Below are positions 1 to 8,915 of a stretch of 11,641 bases of DNA, in pieces. Under the pieces are notes generated by a model. That model was not told where the DNA came from. It ran no database searches and saw nothing but the letters and a program-made list of their open reading frames with translations. Numbering within the stretch: the first letter of the stretch is position 1; each line of letters starts with the position of its first letter. Made by a program: the position numbers and the translations under genes. Location: contig JADCBH010000031.1 in assembly GCA_020253595.1 (NCBI GenBank), positions 1 to 11,641 of the forward strand. The letters are read 5' to 3'. Source of the DNA: Brevundimonas sp. Its GTDB lineage: Bacteria; Pseudomonadota; Alphaproteobacteria; Caulobacterales; Caulobacteraceae.

Positions 1-3000
1 CTTTGGAGCGCGAGCTCTATCTGGTCCGTCGCCGTATAGAGAAGGCGATCACGGCCGAGGGCGTTCCAGGCTTCTACGTCTGTTCGCTGTCGTCGCGGTC
101 CCTGATCTACAAGGGCATGGTGCGGGCCGAGCTGCTGGACCGGCTCTATCCCGACCTGCTGGATGCCCGGTTCGAGGCGGCCTACGCGATCTTTCACCAG
201 CGCTATTCGACCAACACCTTCCCGGAATGGCGGCTGGCCCAGCCGTTCCGGATGCTGGCCCACAACGGCGAGATCAACACGCTTAAGGGCAACCTGAACT
301 GGATGCGGAGCCACGAGATCCGCATGGCCGCCACGGCCTTCACCGATCACGGCGATGACGTGAAGCCGGTCGTACAGGCGGGCGGCTCTGACTCGGCGTC
401 ACTCGACAATGTGTTCGAGGTTCTCGTCCGCGCCGGTCGTCCCGCCCCCATGGCCAAGGCCCTGTTGATCCCCGAGGCCTGGGCCAGGGACGAAGGGCTG
501 ATGAAGGCCGAGCATCGGGCGCTCTACGCCTACTGCAACGCGGTCATGGAACCATGGGATGGCCCGGCCGCCATCTGCGCCACCGACGGTCGCTGGATCG
601 TCGCGGGCAAGGACCGGAACGGCCTGCGCCCACTTCGCGCCATGGAGACCCACGACGGCCTGTTGCTCGCAGGCTCTGAAGCGGGTCTGGCCGGCCTGCC
701 CGAGAGCCGCATCAAGCGTCGATTGCCCATCGGTCCCGGCCGCATGATCGTCGCCGACCTGAAGACCGGCGTCATCTTCGACGAGACCCAGGCCGTCGAC
801 GCCTTGGCCGCAGACCACCCCTATACGGAGTGGCTGGAAAACATGGTCGATCTGGAGCCCCTGATCGGCCCCGGACCGGAACCGCGCGCAGCCACCGGCG
901 AGGCCCTGACGCGCCGCCAGATCGCCGCCGGCTACTCTCGCGAAGACCTGGACCTGCTGCTGGATCCCCTCATCAAGGACGGCAAGGAAGCGGTCGGATC
1001 GATGGGTGACGATACTCCGCCTGCGGTCCTGTCGGCCCTGCCACGGCCGCTGGCCCACTACTTCCGCCAGAACTTCTCCCAGGTCACAAACCCGCCGATC
1101 GACCCCTTGCGCGAAGCCGGCGCCATGAGCCTGAAGACCCGGTTCAAGAACCTGGGCAACATCCTGGCCGAGGAAGAAGCCCAGACAAACGTCTTCGTGC
1201 TGGACAGCCCGGTCCTGACCACCGGCATGTATGAGCGGATGCTGGATGTCGTGGGCGCGGGCTCCACCGTCGTCATCGACTGCTCCTATCCTTTGCCGGC
1301 GTCGGAAGATCGGGCGGGCGCTGGTTTGCGCGCGGCGCTGGACCGCATTCAGGCGGAAGCTGAAGCGGCTGTCCGGGGCGGCTCAGGGCTTGTGGTGCTG
1401 ACCGACGAACGCGCGTCCGAGACACGCATCACCATCCCGATGATCTTGGCAACCGCGGCGGTGCACAAGCGACTGACTGACACGGGACTGCGCAGTTTCG
1501 TCTCCATCGTCGTGCGTTCGGCCGAGGTGCTGGACCCCCATGGGTTTGCGGTTCTCGTCGGGGTGGGAGCGACCGCCGTCAACGCCTGGCTGGCCCAGGA
1601 GATGTTCCAGGAACGGCTGGATCGCGGGGCCTATCCGGGCCTGGCACTCCGCGACGCCTGCCTGAACTACAAGGCCGGCATCGAGGCCGGACTGATGAAG
1701 ACGCTCGCCAGAAAGGGCATCAGCGTCATCTCCGCCTACCGCGGCGGCTGCGAGTTCGAGGTGCTCGGTCTGTCGCGCGCCGTCACGGCCGAGTTCTTCC
1801 CCGGTGCCCCATCGCGCATCTCCGGCATCGGACTGGCCGGTCTGGAGAAGGCGGCCATGACCCGCCATGCGCTCGCCTGGACCGAGGCGACGCCAACCCC
1901 GGCGATGGGTGGCTTCTTCCGCATCCGCGCCGGCGGCGAGGCCCACGCCAACGACGCCCGCACGATTCACCTGCTGCAGGACGCCTGCAATCGCGGAGAC
2001 TATCGACGGTTCAAGCAGTATTCCGAGGCCGTCCGCGAACAGCCCGACCTGGCGCCGCGCGACCTGCTGGACTGGAAGGAGAGCCTGACCCCCGTCCCGA
2101 TCCATGAGGTCGAGAGCGTGTCGGACATCCGCCGCCGCTTCCTGACCCCTGGCATGTCCCTGGGCGCACTCAGCCCCGAGGCTCACGGTGTGCTGAACGT
2201 GGCGATGAACCGCATCGGGGCGCGCAGTGTCTCGGGCGAGGGTGGCGAGGATCCGGACCGCTACGCCACCCGGCCTGACGGCGACAACATGAACTCGGCG
2301 GTCAAGCAGATCGCTTCGGGCCGCTTCGGCGTCACGGCCGAGTATCTGAACCAGTGCCGCGAGATCGAGATCAAGATCGCACAAGGAGCCAAGCCTGGCG
2401 AGGGCGGTCAGCTGCCCGGCTTCAAGGTCACCGAGTTCATCGCCCGGATGCGCCATTCGACGCCCGGAACCACCCTGATCTCGCCGCCGCCACACCACGA
2501 CATCTATTCGATCGAGGACCTGGCCCAGCTCATCTACGACCTGAAGTCGATCAATCCGGACGCCCGGGTGACGGTGAAGCTCGTCAGCGCGTCGGGCATC
2601 GGTGCCATCGCCTCGGGCGTGGCCAAGGCCAAGGCCGACTGCATTCTGATTGCTGGCCACAATGGCGGCACCGGTGCCTCGCCCCAGTCCTCGATCAAGC
2701 ACGCGGGCCTGCCTTGGGAGATCGGCCTGGCCGAGACCCACCAGGTGCTGAGCCTGAACAATCTTCGGAGCCACGTCGTCGTACGCGCCGACGGCGGCAT
2801 GCGAACCGGGCGCGACATCGTCGTCGCCGCCATCCTGGGTGCTGAGGAGTTCAACATCGGCACGGCGTCCCTGATCGCCATGGGCTGCCTGATGGTGCGC
2901 CAGTGCCACTCCAACACCTGCCCGGTCGGCGTCTGTTCCCAGGACTCCCGCCTGCGCGAAAAGTTCACCGGCACAGCAGACAAGGTCGTGAACCTGTTCA

Positions 3001-3995
3001 GCTTCATCGCCGAAGAGGTGCGTGAGTATCTGGCCATGCTGGGCGCGCGGACGCTGGACGAGATCGTTGGCCGGACCGACCTGCTGCGCCAGATCCGCCG
3101 CGGCGGATCGCATCTGGACGACCTCGACCTTAATCCCCTGCTGGTCCGGGTCGAGGCGGCCGAGAAGAAGGCCTGGGCCGAGAAGGGCCGTGCCGAGGTG
3201 CCGCCGACGCTGGACGCCCGCATCCTGAATGACGCTTGGGCCTTCCTCGATCGCGGTCAGACGTCCGAACTCAGCTATCCGATCTCCAACGTCATGCGGA
3301 CGATCGGCGCTGGCATCAGTTCTGCCATCGTGCGGCGCTGGGGCCCGACAGGTCCGACCGGCGTGCTGACGCTGAAGCTGGCGGGTTCGGCCGGTCAGTC
3401 GTTCGGGGCGTTCGGCGCGAAAGGTCTGAAGCTTGAGCTGACTGGAGAGGCCAACGACTATGTCGGCAAGGGGCTGTCCGGTGCCGACATCGTAGTCAAG
3501 CCCATCGAATGGCGCGACCATCAGCCCGCCATCGGCAACACGACGCTCTATGGCGCAACGTCGGGGCGGCTGTTTGTTGCGGGGTCAGCGGGGGAACGGT
3601 TCGCCGTGCGAAACTCGGGGGCCCAGGCGGTCGTCGAAGGCGCCGGCGCCCACGCCTGCGAATACATGACCGGGGGTCGAGTCGTAATCCTGGGACCAGT
3701 CGGCTGGAACCTGGCGGCAGGCATGTCGGGGGGCGAGTTGTTCGTGCTCGACGAAGCGGGGCGAACCGGGCTGGCGCTGAACGGTGATCTGGCGTCTTTC
3801 GCGCCGGTGACAGACGCGGCGGCGGCAAGGTTGAAGGCCATGATCGAAGCCCATCTGTCGGCGACGGGATCACCCCTGGCGCGCCGTCTTCTGGGGGCCT
3901 GGAGCGAAAGCCTGAAGCGGTTCGTTCGGATCGTGCCCACGCCCGTCGCCGAGGCAGAGCGCAAGCTTGACCGCGGCGAAGCGGTCCCCGCATGA
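1..3995 (+). CDS. gltB: Glutamate synthase large (alpha) subunit, 5'-truncated
   Basis: Glutamate synthase large subunit: it hydrolyses glutamine in an N-terminal amidotransferase domain and channels the ammonia to an FMN domain, where 2-oxoglutarate is reductively aminated to glutamate in the cytoplasm. The frame (first full codon at base 3) is open to the window edge, so the catalytic N-terminal Cys is missing; 1330 residues are visible. By order: class II glutaminase part at about 1-250 (RYSTNT at 67-72, NGE at 88-90, GGSDSASLDN at 127-136), a central linking domain at about 280-570, the FMN synthase domain at about 690-1060 (GEGGEDPDRY at 746, NGGTGASP at 887), and the C-terminal GXGXG beta-helix domain at about 1120-1270. 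Cys962, Cys968 and Cys973 have the C-x5-C-x4-C spacing of the 3Fe-4S cluster ligands. Compared with the Azospirillum enzyme, as I remember its numbering, about 140 mature residues lie upstream. The small subunit gltD is not downstream; the next gene is amtB. NADPH-dependent form is inferred, not proven. Confidence 0.97.
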   Translation, partial: LERELYLVRRRIEKAITAEGVPGFYVCSLSSRSLIYKGMVRAELLDRLYPDLLDARFEAAYAIFHQRYSTNTFPEWRLAQPFRMLAHNGEINTLKGNLNWMRSHEIRMAATAFTDHGDDVKPVVQAGGSDSASLDNVFEVLVRAGRPAPMAKALLIPEAWARDEGLMKAEHRALYAYCNAVMEPWDGPAAICATDGRWIVAGKDRNGLRPLRAMETHDGLLLAGSEAGLAGLPESRIKRRLPIGPGRMIVADLKTGVIFDETQAVDALAADHPYTEWLENMVDLEPLIGPGPEPRAATGEALTRRQIAAGYSREDLDLLLDPLIKDGKEAVGSMGDDTPPAVLSALPRPLAHYFRQNFSQVTNPPIDPLREAGAMSLKTRFKNLGNILAEEEAQTNVFVLDSPVLTTGMYERMLDVVGAGSTVVIDCSYPLPASEDRAGAGLRAALDRIQAEAEAAVRGGSGLVVLTDERASETRITIPMILATAAVHKRLTDTGLRSFVSIVVRSAEVLDPHGFAVLVGVGATAVNAWLAQEMFQERLDRGAYPGLALRDACLNYKAGIEAGLMKTLARKGISVISAYRGGCEFEVLGLSRAVTAEFFPGAPSRISGIGLAGLEKAAMTRHALAWTEATPTPAMGGFFRIRAGGEAHANDARTIHLLQDACNRGDYRRFKQYSEAVREQPDLAPRDLLDWKESLTPVPIHEVESVSDIRRRFLTPGMSLGALSPEAHGVLNVAMNRIGARSVSGEGGEDPDRYATRPDGDNMNSAVKQIASGRFGVTAEYLNQCREIEIKIAQGAKPGEGGQLPGFKVTEFIARMRHSTPGTTLISPPPHHDIYSIEDLAQLIYDLKSINPDARVTVKLVSASGIGAIASGVAKAKADCILIAGHNGGTGASPQSSIKHAGLPWEIGLAETHQVLSLNNLRSHVVVRADGGMRTGRDIVVAAILGAEEFNIGTASLIAMGCLMVRQCHSNTCPVGVCSQDSRLREKFTGTADKVVNLFSFIAEEVREYLAMLGARTLDEIVGRTDLLRQIRRGGSHLDDLDLNPLLVRVEAAEKKAWAEKGRAEVPPTLDARILNDAWAFLDRGQTSELSYPISNVMRTIGAGISSAIVRRWGPTGPTGVLTLKLAGSAGQSFGAFGAKGLKLELTGEANDYVGKGLSGADIVVKPIEWRDHQPAIGNTTLYGATSGRLFVAGSAGERFAVRNSGAQAVVEGAGAHACEYMTGGRVVILGPVGWNLAAGMSGGELFVLDEAGRTGLALNGDLASFAPVTDAAAARLKAMIEAHLSATGSPLARRLLGAWSESLKRFVRIVPTPVAEAERKLDRGEAVPA

Positions 3996-4035
3996 TCCGT
4001 TCACCCGCATAGATCCTCTCAAGGCCTCCCCGCCG

Positions 4036-5283
4036 ATGACGACGCCCGCCCTACTCGCCCACCAGGCGCCACTGGCTATCGATGGTGCGGCGACCGGATG
4101 GATCCTGGTCTCAACGGCTCTCGTTCTGATGATGACCCTGCCGGGGCTCGCGCTGTTCTACGGCGGCATGGTCAGGAAGAAGAACATCATCTCGACCATC
4201 GCCCATTCAGCGGCGTCCTTCATGGTCGTGACTGTGCTGTGGTTCGTTGTCGGCTACAGCCTGTCATTCGGCGTCTCCGGCGAGCCGACCAACGGCTTCA
4301 TCGGCGGCTTTCAGGCCCTGTTCCTGAACGGCGTCACGATCGAGACGGCGCACAGTCTGGCCCCCGGCCTGCCGGAATACCTCTGGATCGCCTTTCAGCT
4401 GACGTTTGCCATCATCACCCCGGCCATCATCGCCGGGGCCTTCGCCGAGCGCATGAAGTTCTCGGCCAGCGTCCTGTTCTTCGCTCTGTGGCATCTGATC
4501 GTCTACGCACCGATCTGCCATCAGGTCTGGGGCGGCGGCTGGCTCGGCGGCTGGGGCGTGCTCGATTTCGCGGGCGGGGCAGTGGTCCACGTCAATGCCG
4601 GTATCGCGGGCCTGGTCTGCGCGCTCGTACTCGGTCCGCGCCACGGCTTTGGACGGGACAACATGGCTCCGGCCAATCTGGCCTATGCCGCCATAGGCAC
4701 GGGCCTGCTGTTCGTCGGATGGATCGGGTTCAACGCCGGCTCGGCCTGGGCCGCGGACGGGATTGCTGCGGTTGCGGCGCTGAACACCATCCTGGCCCCG
4801 GCAGCCGCCGCCTTCGGCTGGATGGTGGTGGAGTGGATCGACCAGAAACGGCCGACCCTGTTGGGGCTCTTGTCGGGCCTCGTGGGCGGCCTCGTCGCCG
4901 TGACCCCTGCCGCCGGTTTCGTCGACCCCAAGGGTGCCTTCCTGATCGGACTGATCGGCGGTCCGGCCTGCTATGCGGGGGCCGTCTGGCTCAAGCGTGC
5001 GCTCAAATACGACGACAGCCTGGACGCCTTCGGCATCCACGGCGTGGGCGGCATCGTCGGCGCGGTGCTGACCGGCCTGCTCGCCAGCGCCTCAATCAAC
5101 GCCCTGTCGGAGGGTGCGGACGTCATAAAGCAGATCCTTGGCCTTCTTGCCGTGATCGCCTGGAGCGCCGTGGGCACTTGGGTCGTCTTGATGGTCTGCC
5201 GGTTCACGACCGGCCTGCGCGTCGACCGGGAAGGCGAGATCGAGGGGCTGGACTACTCCCAGCACGGCGAAACCATTCACTGA
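4036..5283 (+). CDS. amtB: Ammonium transporter (AmtB/Amt family)
   Basis: Inner-membrane ammonium channel of the Amt/Mep/Rh family, 415 residues from the ATG at 4036, with about 11 hydrophobic segments. The family signature is clear at 177-194 (DFAGGAVVHVNAG...). Matching E. coli AmtB by spacing, the pore residues are all present: twin histidines His185 and His335, Phe gate Phe124 and Phe232, and the recruitment site Trp165, Asp177 and Ser236. The cytoplasmic tail ends in a conserved EGLD...HGE stretch, the part that contacts GlnK in E. coli. The ATG was chosen because the protein then begins about 20 residues before the first membrane segment, as in mature family members. A longer TTG start at 3967 would overlap gltB and add a charged, non-hydrophobic leader. 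No E. coli-like cleavable signal peptide is visible. The gene lies 40 bases after gltB on the same strand, so cotranscription is likely. No glnK/PII gene adjoins it; the next gene converges. Confidence 0.97.
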   Translation: MTTPALLAHQAPLAIDGAATGWILVSTALVLMMTLPGLALFYGGMVRKKNIISTIAHSAASFMVVTVLWFVVGYSLSFGVSGEPTNGFIGGFQALFLNGVTIETAHSLAPGLPEYLWIAFQLTFAIITPAIIAGAFAERMKFSASVLFFALWHLIVYAPICHQVWGGGWLGGWGVLDFAGGAVVHVNAGIAGLVCALVLGPRHGFGRDNMAPANLAYAAIGTGLLFVGWIGFNAGSAWAADGIAAVAALNTILAPAAAAFGWMVVEWIDQKRPTLLGLLSGLVGGLVAVTPAAGFVDPKGAFLIGLIGGPACYAGAVWLKRALKYDDSLDAFGIHGVGGIVGAVLTGLLASASINALSEGADVIKQILGLLAVIAWSAVGTWVVLMVCRFTTGLRVDREGEIEGLDYSQHGETIH

Positions 5284-5291
5284 GCCCCGCT

Positions 5292-5325
5292 TCCTCCAGT
5301 CGCTCGCGCGCGAGCGACTGGAGGA
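5292..5325. terminator. Perfect 34-base palindrome between convergent genes, likely bidirectional terminator
   Basis: The two arms (5293-5308 CCTCCAGTCGCTCGCG and its exact reverse complement at 5309-5324) extend by one more T-A pair to 5292 and 5325. It sits 8 bases after the amtB stop and 11 bases before the end of the convergent permease/peptidase gene. As RNA it would fold into a very stable GC-rich hairpin from either strand. There is no T-run on either side, so it is not a textbook intrinsic terminator. Position between two gene ends is the main argument for termination or 3'-end protection. Confidence 0.6.
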
Positions 5326-5336
5326 GTCTGGCTGCC

Positions 5337-8300
5337 CTATTCGACCGCCCGGACGTTATCGTCGGAGTTCCGGTCGATCCACTTGTTGTAGGGATCGACC
5401 CCCGCGAAGCTCGGCTTCTGGGCCGTCGTGAAACGGAAGGTCTGCACCCCTGTTCGGAGGGGACGCCGCTCGAACAACAGAACATCACGGGCGTCGAAGG
5501 CACCGTCGCCCGGCTCGGCCGAGAACAACCCGATGTCGAACGTCTCGTTCAGCGGCGCTTCCGTCTCGACACCCTGCCCGTCGGCGTAGAGCTTCTTCGC
5601 CTCAACGATGATGGTGACGTCCCATCGGCCATCCAAACGACGGGTCGCGGTCGTCTCATTGACCTTCACGTCATACAGGGTGATCCGTTCGAACAGGTCG
5701 GTGATCAGGGCCTGTTTGTCGGCCGGTGCAACGGCGCGAAGCGCGGCGATCAGGTCCAAGGAGCGCGGATAGGGTGCGCCCTGGAAGCCGAACCTCTGGA
5801 TCAGGGTCCGCAGGGCCGCATTCACTCGATCCTCGCCGATCTGATCGGCTAGCAGATACATGACCGATCCGCCCTTCTGGTAGTGGATGTAGCCCTGGTT
5901 CTCGACGCGATAAAGCGGCAGCTCCTCAAGTCGTTCCGTGCCCCGGTCGCGCAGATAACGGTCCAGTTCGAACTTCAGGAACCGGCGGATCTGATCGGCC
6001 CCATAGGTCTCCTTCATCACCATCAGCGCCGAGTATTGCGCCAGCGTCTCGGTCAGGGTCGTCGACCCTTGCGAGTCAGCGCTGACCACCTGGTGCGCCC
6101 ACCACTGGTGCCCAAGCTCATGGGCAGTGATGTAGGTGACGTAGTCGATCTTCTCCGGGTCGCGGAAGTCGGCGATGAAGCCGAGCCCTTCGGAGTAGGG
6201 GATGGTGTTGGCAAAGGCCTGGGCGAACTGCTCATAGGCCGGGAACTCGATGATCCGCACCTGCCGGAACTGATACGGGCTGAAGTTGGCCTGGAAGTAG
6301 TCCAGCCCCGTCCTCAGAGCCGCGAGCATCCGCGGCACGTTCCGCTCATGTCCGGGCTGGTGGTAGACCGCCAGCTCAATCCCGTCGTGCACTTCGCGCT
6401 CGACCTCGTAGCGGGCCGACTGCACCGACAGGAAGTTCAGGATTGGGGCCTCGGTGACGAAACGGGCCGTCCGACGACCGTTCTGGGTCACATCTGACAC
6501 CTTGTAACCCGGCGCGATCGGCGTCTGGTCCGCAACAGTGGTGATCGTGATGTCCGAACGAACCCAGTCGGCACCGACATAGTTCCGCCCCTGGGCAGAC
6601 GTGTCCTCAAGCCTCGCCTGGCGCAGCTCCGCCGGCAGGCCGTACTTGCGGCGTGTGGTCCGGTCACGCAGCAGGCCATCGCGGCTCATGCCGATGCTGG
6701 GCGCGAACTCGGAGTTGTTCACAAACGTGCCGTTGTCGACGAGCCGGGTCGTGTTGCCGCTGTTGCGGAAACCTCGCTGCTCGAACACTGTCTCAAAACG
6801 GACTGTGCGCCGCTCGCCGGGTGCCATCGGAGTGGCGAAGCGATAGATGCGATAGTCGAACTCGGGCCACTCGCGGGCGAGAGACGCGCCCTCGACCTCC
6901 ATCCGCGTGACCTGCAGGTCCGGCAGCCAACGGAGATGCATCTCGGACAGAGGCTCGCCCGTCCGGTTCTCGACGACATAGGTCCCATCCGTGACCAGAC
7001 GCGGAGCGTGAGGGTCGAGGTCCATGACATAGGTCACGCTGACCGTTGACGGCTGGGGCGTATCCTCGAAGCGCAGCAGAGTCTTCTCGTAGTCGGCCTG
7101 GAGACGCTCCTGCTGGTCCGACGTCTGGTACTCGTTGAGCACATTGGTGTTGTAGAAGATGAATCCGCCAAGGCCGACGAAAGCCACGGCGGCGACCGCC
7201 ATGATCGCGCCGGCGGGTCCCGCCAGTCGACGCGGCATGCGGCGCAGGCGCGGCAGAAGCCGGGTCTCCGTCCCGCGCCGCCACAAGGCGTAGGCGATGA
7301 CCAGCAGGATGACCGCAAACGCGCTCCAGTAGGCGTCGATCCAGTTGGAGAAGGTCTGGAAGTCGCCGGTTCCGTTCATGTCGGACAGAGGCAAGCCGAC
7401 CCCGCTGCCATAGCGGTAAAGGACATGGTCGAAGCCCAGGTTGCCGAGAACGATGGTGCTGACCAGATAGACCACCATGATGGCCCAACCGATGAACTTG
7501 TTCGGCGACAGGGCCTGCACAACGATCGCGAGCACCGCGATGAAGGCGAAGTTCAGCGTCCCGGGCAGCAGGAACCACAGAATGTACTTGCCGATCTCGT
7601 AGTCGACACCGCCCTTGTAGGTCTGGATGGCCATGCCGGTGAGCATTCCCACCACCAGGATCGATCCCAGAACCAGGATCAGCGACAGGGTCTTGGGAAC
7701 CAGGAAGGTCCAGTCCGGTGACGGCGTGGCATCGATAATCTCGTGAGTGCGCCGCTCGCGGTCGCGCCAGACCAGCTCGCCCGCGTAGTAGATCGCCACA
7801 ATGATCGCCACGAGGCCGAAAGCCCCCGTCAGCAGCTCGATAACCAGGCGCGTCACCAGATAAACGGGTGCCCCATAGACCTCACCGGCGAACAGCAGGG
7901 TGCCAACGCCCTGAAAGGCACCGAGAACCAGGAGCACGAGAAACGCCGGGCTCTTGAAGATCAGCCCCATCTCAAAGCCGGTCCGGCGGCTCAACTGAGC
8001 CCAACCCGAGGCGAAGCCGTAGCTGGGGACCGGAAGCGCTGTTCCCTGAGCCGTGGTCGCCGGAGCCTTCTCGGCCAGCGCGCGCAGCTTGTCCTGCTTG
8101 GACGCCTTGGCGCCTCGCGCCGCCGGCCGATAGAGGAAGTAGGCGGCCGCCAGGAACACAAGCCCGACACCGGTCCAGAGCAGGCGATTGTAGAGGAAGA
8201 CCCCTTCCAGCGCCGGGTTCAGCGTGTTGCGCTCGATCGGCGTCCAGTAGCGCGTCACCAGACCGTAGGCAGAAGCACCAAAGGGCTCCAGCCAGGCAAG

Positions 8301-8912
8301 GATATCCTCAAACTCCGGACGGGCCAGCGCTGACGTCAGGCTGATATAGAGGATGAAGACCGCGACCACGCCGACATAGGTCGCCATCATCGAACGGGTG
8401 ACGGTCGCGAGCGCAAAGAACAGCGCCGAGGTCAGGAACACCCCCGGCAGGCCCATCACCAGGTAGGACCAGGCATAGTCGCCCGGCCGGAACGGTCCGA
8501 TCGTTTCCTGGTCAACCCAGGGCATGAAGGTGCCGACGATGGTCCCTATCGAGACGCTGAGGAAGCAGAGCGCAACCGCTCCGAACGCCCCGACAAAGCG
8601 GCCGTACAGATAGTCGAACTTTGTCGCCTGGCTGGCCTGGATCATCGGACCAAAGCCCGTCGTGGCGTCACGCGCCACGACGTTGGCCACGATGGCCGTG
8701 GTCGCCAGCATGAACAGGATGGCGAAGATGGTGTTCGCCTGCGCCAGCGCATAGGGCGCATTGACGTTCACATTGCCCCCACCTCCGATCGAGATGTTGT
8801 CCGAGGCGGCAACGAGGCCGAAGCTGAACAGGGCGAAGACGATTCCAATGACCCAGAAGGCCGGCTGGCGCAGCTGGTAGCGGAATTCAAAGGCGGCGAT
8901 CTTTGCGAACAT
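5337..8912 (-). CDS. ABC-2-type permease fused to a C-terminal M1-family zinc peptidase domain
   Basis: A 1191-residue membrane protein. Residues 1-590 hold about 13 hydrophobic segments (roughly 19-36, 61-80, 105-130, 150-172, 175-195, 244-261, 322-342, 360-378, 405-427, 446-467, 472-490, 526-544, 565-587), arranged as two ABC-2 permease-like halves. Basic residues before the first segment favour a cytoplasmic N-terminus; 13 crossings would then put residues 590-1191 in the periplasm. That part resembles M1 aminopeptidases: HELGH at 931-935 as zinc and catalytic motif, Glu955 (in ETLAQY) as probable third zinc ligand, and Tyr1011 in YQKGG matching the catalytic Tyr of the YEKGA motif. The usual GXMEN exopeptidase motif is not recognisable. 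The start lies 3 bases after the stop of the upstream ATPase gene and has no strong ribosome-binding site, so translational coupling is likely. This fused architecture is known in databases as ABC permease/M1 aminopeptidase; its substrate and physiological role are, to my knowledge, not established. Confidence 0.88.
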   Translation of the reverse strand: MFAKIAAFEFRYQLRQPAFWVIGIVFALFSFGLVAASDNISIGGGGNVNVNAPYALAQANTIFAILFMLATTAIVANVVARDATTGFGPMIQASQATKFDYLYGRFVGAFGAVALCFLSVSIGTIVGTFMPWVDQETIGPFRPGDYAWSYLVMGLPGVFLTSALFFALATVTRSMMATYVGVVAVFILYISLTSALARPEFEDILAWLEPFGASAYGLVTRYWTPIERNTLNPALEGVFLYNRLLWTGVGLVFLAAAYFLYRPAARGAKASKQDKLRALAEKAPATTAQGTALPVPSYGFASGWAQLSRRTGFEMGLIFKSPAFLVLLVLGAFQGVGTLLFAGEVYGAPVYLVTRLVIELLTGAFGLVAIIVAIYYAGELVWRDRERRTHEIIDATPSPDWTFLVPKTLSLILVLGSILVVGMLTGMAIQTYKGGVDYEIGKYILWFLLPGTLNFAFIAVLAIVVQALSPNKFIGWAIMVVYLVSTIVLGNLGFDHVLYRYGSGVGLPLSDMNGTGDFQTFSNWIDAYWSAFAVILLVIAYALWRRGTETRLLPRLRRMPRRLAGPAGAIMAVAAVAFVGLGGFIFYNTNVLNEYQTSDQQERLQADYEKTLLRFEDTPQPSTVSVTYVMDLDPHAPRLVTDGTYVVENRTGEPLSEMHLRWLPDLQVTRMEVEGASLAREWPEFDYRIYRFATPMAPGERRTVRFETVFEQRGFRNSGNTTRLVDNGTFVNNSEFAPSIGMSRDGLLRDRTTRRKYGLPAELRQARLEDTSAQGRNYVGADWVRSDITITTVADQTPIAPGYKVSDVTQNGRRTARFVTEAPILNFLSVQSARYEVEREVHDGIELAVYHQPGHERNVPRMLAALRTGLDYFQANFSPYQFRQVRIIEFPAYEQFAQAFANTIPYSEGLGFIADFRDPEKIDYVTYITAHELGHQWWAHQVVSADSQGSTTLTETLAQYSALMVMKETYGADQIRRFLKFELDRYLRDRGTERLEELPLYRVENQGYIHYQKGGSVMYLLADQIGEDRVNAALRTLIQRFGFQGAPYPRSLDLIAALRAVAPADKQALITDLFERITLYDVKVNETTATRRLDGRWDVTIIVEAKKLYADGQGVETEAPLNETFDIGLFSAEPGDGAFDARDVLLFERRPLRTGVQTFRFTTAQKPSFAGVDPYNKWIDRNSDDNVRAVE

Positions 8913-8915
8913 GGT

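Noticed and set aside
1383..3521. 712-codon open frame on the minus strand inside gltB
   Set aside because: It lies fully antisense to a clear, conserved gltB, its translation is rich in Arg, Gly, Asp and Gln without any recognisable domain, and long antisense frames are expected in high-GC DNA.
3967..4035. Upstream TTG start for amtB
   Set aside because: It would overlap gltB by 29 bases and add a charged, non-hydrophobic leader unlike a signal peptide, with no family support.
4098..5852. 584-codon plus-strand frame overlapping amtB and running into the convergent gene
   Set aside because: It is a shifted-frame shadow of amtB, continues through the palindrome and then lies antisense to the peptidase gene. 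Its composition is Arg/Gly/Pro-rich with no domain.
7425..8333. Two plus-strand frames antisense to the permease gene (98 and 196 codons)
   Set aside because: Both lie opposite well-defined membrane segments of the permease and have low-complexity, charged translations typical of shadow frames.
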